From contig JADGBT010000004.1 of assembly GCA_015231375.1 (NCBI GenBank), forward strand, positions 1 through 64,000: a DNA stretch of 64,000 bases, read 5' to 3'. Below, in pieces: positions 54,567 to 63,965 of the stretch. How positions within the stretch are numbered: the stretch's first letter is position 1; every line of letters begins with the position of its first letter. The notes under the pieces were generated by a model. The model was given only the letters and a program-made list of their open reading frames with translations. It was not told where the DNA came from and ran no database searches. Position numbers and translations under genes: made by a program. The stretch comes from Magnetococcales bacterium. Lineage in GTDB: Bacteria; Pseudomonadota; Magnetococcia; Magnetococcales; Magnetaquicoccaceae.

Positions 54567-55787
54567 TCATCCCACCATGCTGTACAACGGCATGAACATG
54601 CCCAAAAGCAGCACCACGAACATGCCGCCTCCCAACACCAGGGCGATGGGCTCGATGCTTTTGCCCAGGGTCTTGACGGTGTCGTCCAGGCGTCGGCCAT
54701 ACTCTTCGGCGGCGAAGTCCAACTGGGCGGACAACGCGCCGCTGACCTCGCCGATGCCGATCATGCGCACCACGAAGGGCGGAAAGATCTTGGCGTCGGC
54801 GAAAGAGACGCGCAGTCCCAGACCATTGATCAGACCGGCGCGCACCTCCAGCATCTTTTCCTTGTAGACCTCGTTGCCCAGCGACCCTCCCAGGATGTCG
54901 ATGCTCTTGATCACATCCACGCCGGCATTGAGCAGCAGACTGAAGTATTCGGTGATGAAGGCCAGATTGGAGGCGTTGATGATCCGGCTGATGATCGGCA
55001 GCCACAGCATGAGGCCATGGACCTTGCGTCGAAAGATGTAGACCTTTCGCATCAGGGTCTTGAACGTGACGGAAAACACGAACATTCCCAACGCGATGGA
55101 TCCCAGATAATCGCGCAGGAAGTCCGCCGCCCCGATGATGCCTCGGGTGAGCGCGGGCAGTTCCTTGCCCGTGGCCTGCAACAAAGGCAGCATCATCGGC
55201 ACCACGAAATACAGCCAGAACGCCATGGCGCCGAAGATGGCGGTAAACATGAACGCCGGATACATCAAGGCACTCTTGGTCTCCCGAAAGATCTTGTCCA
55301 CCTTGATCATGTGCAAGGAGGCATCCTTGATGGTGCGATCCAGCGAGCCGGTCTCTTCGCCGATGCGCATCAGAAACAAGGTGGTATCCGGAAAGAAGCG
55401 GCTCCAGCTTTTGGCGGCCTCCGACAGACTGGCCCCGGAGTGGATGCGGCTGACCAGATCCTGTCCCAGTTTGGCGAGGGTGGGATTTTCGTTGTCGGCC
55501 ATGGCGTCCTGGATGGCGGCCACCACCGGAATGCCGGACTTGAGCATGATGGCCACGTTGTTGAGGGCTTCGGCCATGGTGGCCACATCCACCTTGGTTT
55601 CGAAGAAGCGTTCCAGAATGCCGTAAAGCGTGCCCACCACCGGATGCAGCGCCCGGGCGAAGATCACCGCGCCCCCTTTGCGTTCCAGGTAGGAGGTGGC
55701 GGAGAGGGGACTGTCGAAGGGCAGATGGATCAATCCGCCGCGAATCACGCCTTCCTTGGCGATCAGCTTGTAATGAAAATAGGCCAT
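54567..55787 (-). CDS. mshG: Type IV pilus inner-membrane platform protein MshG (PilC/GspF family)
   Basis: 406 residues with two T2SF domains (about 70-195 and 275-395). Each has the helical SGIPVVAAIQDAM / AGVDVIKSIDILG block and GEETGSLD / GEVSGALS, followed by hydrophobic helices. It anchors the assembly ATPase and guides pilin insertion. It follows mshE by 19 bases. A 170-base gap separates it from the prepilin genes. Confidence 0.9.
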   Translation of the reverse strand: MAYFHYKLIAKEGVIRGGLIHLPFDSPLSATSYLERKGGAVIFARALHPVVGTLYGILERFFETKVDVATMAEALNNVAIMLKSGIPVVAAIQDAMADNENPTLAKLGQDLVSRIHSGASLSEAAKSWSRFFPDTTLFLMRIGEETGSLDRTIKDASLHMIKVDKIFRETKSALMYPAFMFTAIFGAMAFWLYFVVPMMLPLLQATGKELPALTRGIIGAADFLRDYLGSIALGMFVFSVTFKTLMRKVYIFRRKVHGLMLWLPIISRIINASNLAFITEYFSLLLNAGVDVIKSIDILGGSLGNEVYKEKMLEVRAGLINGLGLRVSFADAKIFPPFVVRMIGIGEVSGALSAQLDFAAEEYGRRLDDTVKTLGKSIEPIALVLGGGMFVVLLLGMFMPLYSMVG

Positions 55788-55806
55788 GCCCGCCTTGCTC
55801 CCGCTT

Positions 55807-57459
55807 TTAGTGTCCCAACACCCGAACCACTTCCTTGACCGTGGTCTGACCGAGTTTCACCTTGCGGGAGGCGCAATGGAAAATGGTCCGATAGCCATGC
55901 CTGATGGCGGCCTCTTCCATGGTATCCACATCCACATCCCGACCGATCATGCCCGCCAGCTCCCGGTTGGAACGCAAAATCTCATAGATCAGGGTCCGCC
56001 CCATATAACCGCTCTGATGGCAATCCTCGCAGCCCCGGCCCCGCCACAAAGTTTTGATTTCCGGATCGCGCAGATAGGCCAGCTCTTCGGAAGACGGCTG
56101 GTACTCCTCCTTGCAGCCGGGACAGATCTTGCGCACCAACCGCTGGCTCACCACCCCCACCAGGGAGTCGGCCAGCATGAAGTTGGGAATGCCCAACGAA
56201 CGCAACCGGGGAATGGCGCCCAGGGCGGTGTTGGTATGCAGGGTGGACAGCACCAGATGGCCGGTTTCCGAGGCGGAAACGGCGGTCTGGGCGGTTTCGG
56301 TGTCACGGATTTCACCCACCAGGATCACATCCGGGTCATGACGCAGAAAATAACGAATGGCACTGGCAAAGGTGTAACCGGCCTTGACGTTGATCTGGGT
56401 CTGACGAATGAGAGGAATGCGGTACTCGATGGGGTTTTCGACGGTGAGGATGTTTTTTTCCGTGAGGTTGAGACGACGCACCGCCGCATACAAGGTGGTG
56501 GTCTTGCCGGAACCCGTAGGACCGGTCAACAGCACGATGCCAAAGGGTTCGTTGAAGATTTCGGTCATCAGATCCAGATCCTCGTCGAACACCCCCAACT
56601 GGCGCATGCCCATGAAGTCGCCCTTGGCGGGCAACAGACGCAGCACCAGATTCTCGCCGTAGGGACAGACCGTGGAAGAGACGCGGAAATCGAACTGATT
56701 GTTCAAGATCATCTCGGAGAAGCTGCCGTCCTGGGGAAGACGCTGCTCGGAGATGTCCATGCCGGCTTTCATCTTGAGAGTGGAGGTGAGGCGTTTGAAG
56801 GTCAACGGCAGGGCGAACTGGGCGCGCAGCACGCCGTCCACCCGGAAGGCCACGCTGATGGACATGTCCATGGGGCGGATGTGGATGTCGGAGGCCCGCG
56901 CCTTGACCGCCAACTGCAACAGATGATTCACGAACGAATCCAGGGAACGCACCCCGTCCCGGTCCGCCGAAAGGAGCTGGATCTCCTTTTGGATGAGCCG
57001 TTCCACCGGGTTTTCCAGAAAGTAATAATAATACTGGATGGCGTTGATGATCTTGCTCTTTTCGCCCTGGCGCACCCGGGGTCTCAGACCGGTGGCGCGG
57101 GCGATGAATTTTTCCAGCCCGTCCACGTCGTCGGAGTAGGTGACCACGATCACCTCTTTGGCGTCATTGAAATAGGGCAGAAACTTGTGGGCCATGCAGG
57201 CTTGAATGTTGAACAGGCGCAGACTCTCCGGGGAGGGCCGTTTCTGGTCCACATCCACATACTTGCGTCCGTCCTGATCGGCGATGGTGGTGGCGATGTC
57301 GTACTGGGAGATGAAACCCAGCCGTTCGAGGATTTCACCCACCCGTTCCCGTGTCACCTTCTGGTCTTGCAGGGCCAGCTCGATGTGGGAATCGATGATC
57401 AGCCCTTTTTCCTTCAGGAGTTCACCAATCTGTTTCGTGACTTTTTCCGCTTCGGCCAT
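55807..57459 (-). CDS. mshE: Type IV pilus assembly ATPase MshE (PilB/GspE family)
   Basis: 550 residues. The N-terminal region (about 10-150) is of the MshEN type that binds c-di-GMP in Vibrio MshE. The ATPase domain has Walker A GPTGSGKTT, an Asp box, Walker B ILVGEIRD and the His box GHLVLSTLHTN. A tetra-Cys zinc site reads CPGC...CEDC. It powers pilus extension. c-di-GMP control would link the pilus to the cyclases elsewhere in the window, but I have not confirmed the ligand motif residue by residue. AGAGG lies six bases before the ATG. Confidence 0.93.
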   Translation of the reverse strand: MAEAEKVTKQIGELLKEKGLIIDSHIELALQDQKVTRERVGEILERLGFISQYDIATTIADQDGRKYVDVDQKRPSPESLRLFNIQACMAHKFLPYFNDAKEVIVVTYSDDVDGLEKFIARATGLRPRVRQGEKSKIINAIQYYYYFLENPVERLIQKEIQLLSADRDGVRSLDSFVNHLLQLAVKARASDIHIRPMDMSISVAFRVDGVLRAQFALPLTFKRLTSTLKMKAGMDISEQRLPQDGSFSEMILNNQFDFRVSSTVCPYGENLVLRLLPAKGDFMGMRQLGVFDEDLDLMTEIFNEPFGIVLLTGPTGSGKTTTLYAAVRRLNLTEKNILTVENPIEYRIPLIRQTQINVKAGYTFASAIRYFLRHDPDVILVGEIRDTETAQTAVSASETGHLVLSTLHTNTALGAIPRLRSLGIPNFMLADSLVGVVSQRLVRKICPGCKEEYQPSSEELAYLRDPEIKTLWRGRGCEDCHQSGYMGRTLIYEILRSNRELAGMIGRDVDVDTMEEAAIRHGYRTIFHCASRKVKLGQTTVKEVVRVLGH

Positions 57460-57502
57460 TGCTCACCTCTCCTCGAACCTGCCCGCCATTGCCGATGGTC
57501 CC

Positions 57503-60500
57503 CTACCGCCGCGACGCGGACGACACGCCCATGATCATCCCTTTCAGACCGAATTTCAACTCCATCTCCCGCAGGAGCTGTTCCGCCTGCCCCCGGTCCT
57601 CCACGGGTGGCGTGCGCAACGCAAACCAGGTACGGCCATCCGGTCGGGAAATATTGGCCACCAGCGTCTCCACCCCCTGGTCGGCAAACCCTTTGCGGAC
57701 CCGTTCCGCCTCGACTTCGGTGCGCACACTGGCCAACTGAATCACCCAGATCCCCCGGACCGGCGCCCCCCCTTTCTCCCTCTCCCGCACGGGTTCCCGG
57801 GCACTCTCCCGCACGGGTTCCCGGGCACTCTCCCGCACGGGTTCCCGGGCACTCTCCCGCACGGGTTCCCGGGCACTCTCCCGCACGGGTTCCCGGGCAC
57901 TCTCCCGCACGGGTTTCTCCCGCACGGGCGCAGAGGCGGCGGACTTCTCCGGAGAGCGTGCCGGCGACGCGCTCCCCTGCTCGTGACTCAACACAAACAG
58001 CGTGGCGATATCCGGATAACCGGTGACCGGCAGATGGCGCTGCTTTTGAAACTGGGTCACGGCACTCAGGGTCTTGCGTCCGACAATGCCGTCGGAAGGA
58101 TCCGAATACAATCCCACCCGGCTCAACTGCTCTTGCAAGGCCCGCACCTCCGGCCCGGAATGATCATAATAAAACGACTTGACGACCATATCCGGCTGCC
58201 AGAACAACAGCCGCTTGCCGCCATGGGTCAAGACCGGATATTTCTTCTCCACGCCCGCCGGCAACACCGCCAAGGAGACCAGATGCAAGCCCTTCTCCTC
58301 TTCCACCCGCCGCGCCACCCCATCCAGCCAGCCGTCGGCCAGCCCCCGGGCGAACATCCCTTCGTACTCCCCCAGACCACTGGCCGCCAGAAACCGTTTC
58401 ACCTCGGGGCCGACACTCCCGCTCTCCCCGGACTCCCGCCCCTCGCCGCGTCCCGCAGCCGACAGCTCGGCAATGCGCTCACGGGCGATGCGCAGCTCCT
58501 GTTTGGCCTTCTCCGCCTCCACCCGCGCCAGTTCCACATCCTGGGCCACCCGCTCCCGGGCCTGAATCGCCTCCTCCATGGCCTTGCGGGCACGGGCCTC
58601 CGTCTCTTTGGCCCCGTCTTCCGCCTGCGCGCGCGCCTGATTCAACGCATCCATGGCCTGAGCGCGTTTTTTGGCCTCGGCCTCGGCTTTGGCCACCAGC
58701 GCGCCCGCCTTGACCGCTTCCGCCTCCCGCTCCTCCACGGCCTTGGCGTGAGCGCTCCTGGCCTGCTGCAACGCCTGCTCGCGGCTGACCTGATCCAGAT
58801 GGCGCGTCTGCTCGATGGCCTGGATACCCCGCTCCGACTCCTCGCGGGCCTTGCGCGCCTCCTCTTCCGCCCGCTTGCGCCCCGCCAACGCCTCGTTCAA
58901 CACCCGCTGCGCCTCGGCCTTGCCTTTTTCCAGCTCCTGACCGCTCTTCTCCTGCTCGGCTCGCACCCGCGCCAACTCCCGGGATGCCTCCTCCCGCACC
59001 CGGCTGACCTGCGCCTCAGCCTCACGCTGCCCCTCTTCGGCCCGCTTCAGCTTGGCCTCGGCTTCGGCCTTGGCCGCCGCTTGCGCCTTTTCCGACTCCA
59101 CACGCAACGCCTCGATGCGCTGCAAGGCCGCCTCGGCCTCCTGACGGGCCGTCTGCGCCTCTTTTTCCGCCCGCTCCCGCGCGCCCTGGGCCACGGTCAA
59201 CGCCTTCTTCTCCTCTTCGGAGTGAGCCGCGCGGACTTCGGCCTCCTGACGGGCCTTGTCCGCCGCCTCCCGGGCGCTTTTGGCGCTGGCTTCCGCCGCC
59301 TGACGCGCCTCGGTCGCCGTGACCAGCGCCTTGCCGCGCGCCTCGGCCTCGGCTTGCGACTCCACCAGACGACGATTGGCCTCCGCCGCTTCCGCTTCGG
59401 CCTTGCGCTTGGCCTCCGTGGCCTCGGTCAACGCCTTGGCTTGGCTCTCGGCACGACTCCGGGCCTCCGCCAACGCCCCCTCGGCGCGGGTCGCGGCAGA
59501 CTCCGCCGCCTCCCGGGCCTCGCGCGCCTCGCTCAAGGCCTTCCGGCGCGCCTCGGCTTCCACCTGGGAAAGCTCGCGGGCATTGGCCACCTGGGTCAAC
59601 GCCTTGGCCTCCACCACCTGAGCCTGCGCCACCGACTCCCGCGCCTTCTCGCTTTCGGCCCGCGCCTTGAGCAGCTCCGACGCCGCCGACTCCCGCGCCG
59701 CCCGCGCCTGCTCCAGCTCGACCGCTGCCCGCTCCCGCTCCGACCGGGCACGGGCCAGCTCCGCTTCCACCTTCTCTTGCGCCAGCCGCACCTGCGCGAC
59801 CTCCCCCCCGGAACTCCCCGCCCCCCGCCAAGCCATGACCGCCACGGCCATTCCCGCCACGGCCAGCGCGCTGAACGCCACCCGCCCGCCCCAACGCATC
59901 CAGTTCCGCGTAGGACGGCTCATGTTTAGCTCGCGGGCCACTTCCAGGATCAAACGCCGACTCAGCCGCATGGTATTATAGGCGAACAGTCCGTACAGAC
60001 ACCGATCCATCAGATTGTTGAGCCGACGGGGATTGCCCCCGGTCAAGGCGTGCAACAGCCGATACGAGGAGTCGGGAATCGTCACCCCCCCGGCCGAACC
60101 CGACGAGGTGAGCTTGAAGGCGACATAGCGCTTCAACTCCTCCAGATCATAAGGACGCATGCGGGCATGCACCACGATCCGGCTCTTGAGCTGTCGCAGT
60201 TCGTGGGCGTCGAGTTTGGTTTCCAGCTCCGGCTGACCCACGAGAAGAATCTGCACCAGCTTTTCAGCGTGATCTTCCAGGTTGGAGATCATCCGCACCA
60301 TCTCCAGACTCTCCAGGGTGAGATTCTGGGCATCGTCGATGACGATGGCGCAGTTGATCCCGGCAGAGTAGCGGTCGATCAGAAACCGGTTCAAGGCCGC
60401 CATCTGCTCCTGGGGACCGGTTTTGCCTTCGACCGCGATGCCGAAGTCCCGGTTGATCTCCTCCAGCAGCGCGGTCCCTTGAATGAAGGTGTTGAAGACC

Positions 60501-60835
60501 AAAGCGGTCTCCACACGGGTTTCGTCCAGGGTGCGCAAAATCCGACGGCTGACCGTGGTCTTGCCCAGACCCACCTCGCCGGTGATCATCAGGAATCCCT
60601 TGCGGGTATGGATGCAATGCAGAACTTCGGTAATCAGGGTATCGATGCGGGTCGGCAGAAAAAACACCTCCGCATCCGGCGCCACCGGAAACGGATTGCG
60701 CTTGAGCCCCAGAAAGCGCAAATAAGCCTCGCTCTCCTTGGCCATGGTCACCAGTTTGGCGACATCATCCCAGCTTTCGGGTTGGGGATTGGGCGAGGCG
60801 TTGGCCGGCTTGCGGGAAGCGGTCATGGGGCGCAT
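57503..60835 (-). CDS. mshM: MshM/ExeA-type AAA ATPase fused to coiled coil, PG-binding and SPOR domains
   Basis: 1110 residues, several times the size of a normal MshM. Residues about 30-310 are an ExeA-like AAA ATPase (LGLKRNPFP, Walker A GEVGLGKTT, Walker B CAIVIDDAQNL, GNPRRLNNLMDRC). A membrane helix (about 335-355) is followed by a very long Ala/Glu/Arg coiled coil (about 365-815). Then come a small domain, a peptidoglycan-binding_1 domain (VRALQEQLSRVGLYSDPSDGIVG), a linker of five EPVRESAR repeats and a C-terminal SPOR domain (WVIQLASVRTEVEAERVR). It could span the periplasm and position the secretin in the cell wall. The start overlaps the mshN stop as TGATG. Confidence 0.88.
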   Translation of the reverse strand: MRPMTASRKPANASPNPQPESWDDVAKLVTMAKESEAYLRFLGLKRNPFPVAPDAEVFFLPTRIDTLITEVLHCIHTRKGFLMITGEVGLGKTTVSRRILRTLDETRVETALVFNTFIQGTALLEEINRDFGIAVEGKTGPQEQMAALNRFLIDRYSAGINCAIVIDDAQNLTLESLEMVRMISNLEDHAEKLVQILLVGQPELETKLDAHELRQLKSRIVVHARMRPYDLEELKRYVAFKLTSSGSAGGVTIPDSSYRLLHALTGGNPRRLNNLMDRCLYGLFAYNTMRLSRRLILEVARELNMSRPTRNWMRWGGRVAFSALAVAGMAVAVMAWRGAGSSGGEVAQVRLAQEKVEAELARARSERERAAVELEQARAARESAASELLKARAESEKARESVAQAQVVEAKALTQVANARELSQVEAEARRKALSEAREAREAAESAATRAEGALAEARSRAESQAKALTEATEAKRKAEAEAAEANRRLVESQAEAEARGKALVTATEARQAAEASAKSAREAADKARQEAEVRAAHSEEEKKALTVAQGARERAEKEAQTARQEAEAALQRIEALRVESEKAQAAAKAEAEAKLKRAEEGQREAEAQVSRVREEASRELARVRAEQEKSGQELEKGKAEAQRVLNEALAGRKRAEEEARKAREESERGIQAIEQTRHLDQVSREQALQQARSAHAKAVEEREAEAVKAGALVAKAEAEAKKRAQAMDALNQARAQAEDGAKETEARARKAMEEAIQARERVAQDVELARVEAEKAKQELRIARERIAELSAAGRGEGRESGESGSVGPEVKRFLAASGLGEYEGMFARGLADGWLDGVARRVEEEKGLHLVSLAVLPAGVEKKYPVLTHGGKRLLFWQPDMVVKSFYYDHSGPEVRALQEQLSRVGLYSDPSDGIVGRKTLSAVTQFQKQRHLPVTGYPDIATLFVLSHEQGSASPARSPEKSAASAPVREKPVRESAREPVRESAREPVRESAREPVRESAREPVRESAREPVREREKGGAPVRGIWVIQLASVRTEVEAERVRKGFADQGVETLVANISRPDGRTWFALRTPPVEDRGQAEQLLREMELKFGLKGMIMGVSSASRR
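57789..57908. repeat. Five tandem 24-bp repeats in mshM
   Basis: Five identical 24-base units (starting ACGGGTTCCCGGGCACTC on the plus strand) encode the eight-residue EPVRESAR linker between the peptidoglycan-binding and SPOR domains. The unit length keeps the frame; copy number probably varies between strains. Confidence 0.92.
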
Positions 60836-61941
60836 CAACGCAAATGGCGCAGCATTTCCCCAATGCGGGGGTCACCGGGATGGAGTCTCGACAGGCCGTA
60901 CAACCGCTCGCGGGCTTCCGCGCTCCGCTGGGTGCGCATCTCCACCACCGCCATGTTCAATCCGGCCTCCAGATCGTCCTTGCGACGCTCCAGAACCTGC
61001 TTGAGATAGGTTTCGGCCCGATCGTAACGACCCTTGGCCACCTCCCAATAGGCCCGCATGTTGAGCACGAACGGATCGGTCTCGCCCCCGGCCTTGGCCT
61101 TGGCCAGCTTGACGAACAGCGCGTGGACCGATCGGGCGTCGTCGCGCCCCATGGCCAGTTTCAACTCCGCCACCACCCGCGCCACATCCCGCTCGCGGTT
61201 CTCCAGCACCTCGGGCGCCACCGCCGGTTCGGCCGGCGGCGCGGCCCGACGCGACTGGGACTGGGACTGGGACTGGGACTGGGACTGGGACTGGGACTGG
61301 GACTGGGACTGGGACTGGGACTGGGACAGGGCGAGTCGCTCTTCCTCCCGGGTCACCATCAGCGGAGCCGGCTCGGCGCCGGGGCTGACGCCCTTGGCGG
61401 CGGGCTTGCCGACCGGGCTCTCTGACCCTTCCGGAAGGGCGGAATCGGCGAAGATGGCCAGAAATTTCTCTTCGGAGAACTCTTCTTGTTTGGGATCGAC
61501 GGGCGTCCCGGCCACACCCTCGCTCAAAGCCGAGGCTTCCGCTGCCCCGTCGGGCGTGGCTCCGGCGAACAACTCCTCGTCGATGGCGCTCTTGGCTCCG
61601 GCTTTGGCCTCCGTGGGATTCTGGCTGGCGGCAGCCGCCGTCTTGGCGTCCGCCGTGGACGGGGGCTTGAGTTCAGCGGCGGAAAAGAAGGTCCAATAGA
61701 CCCCGCCCCCGATCCCGGCCACCACCACCACCGGCAACGCCACCACCGCCGTGCGCACCGGCAACGAGGCTTCGATAAACCAGGAAGAGAACCGCTCGAA
61801 CCACTGGGCCAACCGTCCAGGCTCACCCCCTGCCGACGACTCATCCCCCTCCATCCCTCCGGCTTCGCCATCGGACTGGGGAATCATGGTGACCGCTTCC
61901 GCCCGTTTCCGGTTGCGCAGGGCTTGATAAATCACGCTCAC
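60835..61941 (-). CDS. mshN: MshN-like TPR pilus biogenesis protein
   Basis: 368 residues. The N-terminus SVIYQALRNRKR resembles the SVINxMLxDLExR opening of MshN. One membrane helix (about 65-85) is followed by a long low-complexity periplasmic linker that includes a Ser-Gln dipeptide run, and a C-terminal TPR region (about 255-368; YWEVAKGRYDRAETYLKQVL). TPR proteins of this type support secretin or pilus assembly. The start is GTG, overlapping the mshL stop (GTGA). Confidence 0.8.
   Translation of the reverse strand: MSVIYQALRNRKRAEAVTMIPQSDGEAGGMEGDESSAGGEPGRLAQWFERFSSWFIEASLPVRTAVVALPVVVVAGIGGGVYWTFFSAAELKPPSTADAKTAAAASQNPTEAKAGAKSAIDEELFAGATPDGAAEASALSEGVAGTPVDPKQEEFSEEKFLAIFADSALPEGSESPVGKPAAKGVSPGAEPAPLMVTREEERLALSQSQSQSQSQSQSQSQSQSQSQSQSRRAAPPAEPAVAPEVLENRERDVARVVAELKLAMGRDDARSVHALFVKLAKAKAGGETDPFVLNMRAYWEVAKGRYDRAETYLKQVLERRKDDLEAGLNMAVVEMRTQRSAEARERLYGLSRLHPGDPRIGEMLRHLR
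61255..61326. repeat. Hexanucleotide microsatellite, 12 units
   Basis: Twelve perfect CTGGGA units inside mshN encode alternating Ser and Gln. Slippage would lengthen or shorten the linker without frameshift. Confidence 0.95.
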
Positions 61942-63863
61942 AGGATGGTCACCCGCAGCATGATGACCAACTCCCGGGTGGTTTCGTTCTCCTGGTCATG
62001 GGTGAACAGCCGACCCAGCAACGGCAGATCCGAAAGCACGGGCGTGCCGGTGCGATACTTGGCGGCGGTTTTGTCGATCAGACCGCCCAGCAGCACCGTA
62101 TCCCGGTCCTGAAGTTCCAGCAGGGTGCTGATCTCTTTCAGATTCACCTGGGGCAACGAGACCTCGGAGGCCCCGAATTTCTTGGCATCCAACGTGCCGG
62201 ACACCAGCGAGCTTTGAATCGGATGGATGGACAAGGTGATCTTGCCATCCGTGGAGATGAACGGCACCACACCCATCATCACCCCGTCGAACAGGGTGGC
62301 GGTGGTCACCTCGGTGGTGGGCGCGGCCCCGGCCACGGTGGCGGCGGTCACTTTGGTCTGTTGCACATAGTTGCTGGACTGGCCCACGCTGATCATGGCA
62401 GGCTGACCGTGACGGGCGCGGATGGTGGGATTGGACAGGGTGCGCACGTCGCCGAACTGCTTCAAAAGATCGATGAAGGCCAGACCGTGGGATCCCCCCA
62501 GGGTCAATCCCAGACCGGCGGACTTGGCGCCCTGGCTGCCCACAGCGCTGGTGGTTCCGGAGGTGGAACTGGTGGGAATGCCCACCTTTAGATAGCGACT
62601 CGCAGATGCTGAAAACGGATCGTTGCGAATAATCGTACCCGCATCATTCACGATCACCCCATCCCCGGCACCCAAAGTGGAAATGGTCTGGGTGATGCCG
62701 CTGGTCAACGCCAGATTGGTGCGCAACAAGGCCCAGTTGATGCCGGCCTGATACGCGTCGCTCAACTGCACCTCCAGCATGCGCGCCTCGATCAGGATCT
62801 GACGGCCCAGAATCTCCTTGTAGCGCTGCACCAGATCGGTGGCGGACTTGACCGCCGAAGGTTTGGCCCGGATATAGAGAGTTCCGGTCTGACGGTTGAT
62901 CTGGTAGGTGCCTTTTTTCTCGCCCACCAGGGTTTTCAGGGTCGTTTCGATGGGGTCGTAGGGATTGGTGCCCTTGGCGCCCCCGGTCATAGAAAAACCG
63001 CCCTTCAGCCCGGTCCCGGCGGCTGGAGCGGCGGCGCCCGCGCCACCGATGCCGGTCAAGGCCGCCGCGCCCAGCACATCCCCACCCGATTCAAAGGTGG
63101 AGGTGACATTGGTTTCCAGGAAGTTCAAAGGAATGACCACCTCCTGGAACGGTTCGACCCGCAACAGGTTGTCCTCGATCACCCCGTGGAGATCCGCCAG
63201 ACGCAACACCTCCCGCAGCACCGTGGCGGCGGAGACCTTTTGGAAACTGACCGTGATCAGCGGCGCCTCTTCGAGCACGGCGGGATCGAGCATCAGGTTC
63301 AGGTTGGCCTGTCTGGCCAGGGCGCGCAACGCCTGACGGGCATCCACCTTGTCCATTTCCAAAGAGACCATGATGTCGGAAAGACGGTCGTATTTGGGCA
63401 GCACCGGAGCGGGCAGCACCGGAGGCGCCACCTGTTCCAGGGAGCGCATTTGATCGTTGCGCGCCCCGAGTCCCCGGGTCTCGCTGACCACGCGGCCATG
63501 CAGGTCATGATCCGGCGACGCATTGGACAGACGCCGGGCGTCGCGGTCGATCTCCCGACTGGCGCGGTCCCAGCCTGGGAACGCTTCCGGTTTGGAATCC
63601 CCTTTGGCACCGGACTTGTCGGCGGACTTGTCGGCGGGCTTGTCGGCAGACGGGTTGGCGGGCTTGTCGGCGGACTTGAGGGCATCCCCCTCCCGTTGCC
63701 GGGCCAGGGTCGAGGACTCCTCGGCCAGGGCCTGGTGGGCGGCCGCCATGGAAGCCTTGTCCGTCGGGCCTGGATGGCCGGAGACCATCTCGCCCGTCTT
63801 GCATCCGCCCATCACCAGAGCCAGGGACACGATGCCACCGATCATCCATGCTTGCTTCATCAT
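61938..63863 (-). CDS. mshL: MSHA-type secretin MshL (lipoprotein)
   Basis: 641 residues. The signal peptide ends in a lipobox (SLALVMGGC). A disordered linker with Asp-Lys repeats (ADKPADKSADKSG) follows. The N-terminal secretin/TonB short domain (DKVDARQALRALARQANLNLMLDP) and an N1-like domain precede the secretin core (VLLGGLIDKTAAKYRTGTPVLSDLPLLGRLF) near the C-terminus. It forms the outer-membrane pore for the pilus. The ATG with AAGGG six bases upstream was chosen over one eight codons earlier. First gene of the mshL-N-M-E-G operon. Confidence 0.92.
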   Translation of the reverse strand: MMKQAWMIGGIVSLALVMGGCKTGEMVSGHPGPTDKASMAAAHQALAEESSTLARQREGDALKSADKPANPSADKPADKSADKSGAKGDSKPEAFPGWDRASREIDRDARRLSNASPDHDLHGRVVSETRGLGARNDQMRSLEQVAPPVLPAPVLPKYDRLSDIMVSLEMDKVDARQALRALARQANLNLMLDPAVLEEAPLITVSFQKVSAATVLREVLRLADLHGVIEDNLLRVEPFQEVVIPLNFLETNVTSTFESGGDVLGAAALTGIGGAGAAAPAAGTGLKGGFSMTGGAKGTNPYDPIETTLKTLVGEKKGTYQINRQTGTLYIRAKPSAVKSATDLVQRYKEILGRQILIEARMLEVQLSDAYQAGINWALLRTNLALTSGITQTISTLGAGDGVIVNDAGTIIRNDPFSASASRYLKVGIPTSSTSGTTSAVGSQGAKSAGLGLTLGGSHGLAFIDLLKQFGDVRTLSNPTIRARHGQPAMISVGQSSNYVQQTKVTAATVAGAAPTTEVTTATLFDGVMMGVVPFISTDGKITLSIHPIQSSLVSGTLDAKKFGASEVSLPQVNLKEISTLLELQDRDTVLLGGLIDKTAAKYRTGTPVLSDLPLLGRLFTHDQENETTRELVIMLRVTIL

Positions 63864-63936
63864 GCGCGACCCTTTGTTGGGATCCATGGAACGGAAACCC
63901 GCTCATTCTTGGGAAGAAACGCCTATTCTATACAGA

Positions 63937-63965
63937 ATCATAAACAATCCGGACCATTATTTCAA
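63937..63965 (-). promoter_or_regulatory. Sigma70 promoter for the mshL operon
   Basis: On the minus strand TTGAAA, 17 bases, then TATGAT, matching consensus at four to five positions in each box. It lies about 75 bases before the mshL ATG. Confidence 0.65.

Noticed and set aside
57789-57908. Tandem repeats as a CRISPR array
   Set aside because: Units are contiguous without spacers and are in frame within mshM.
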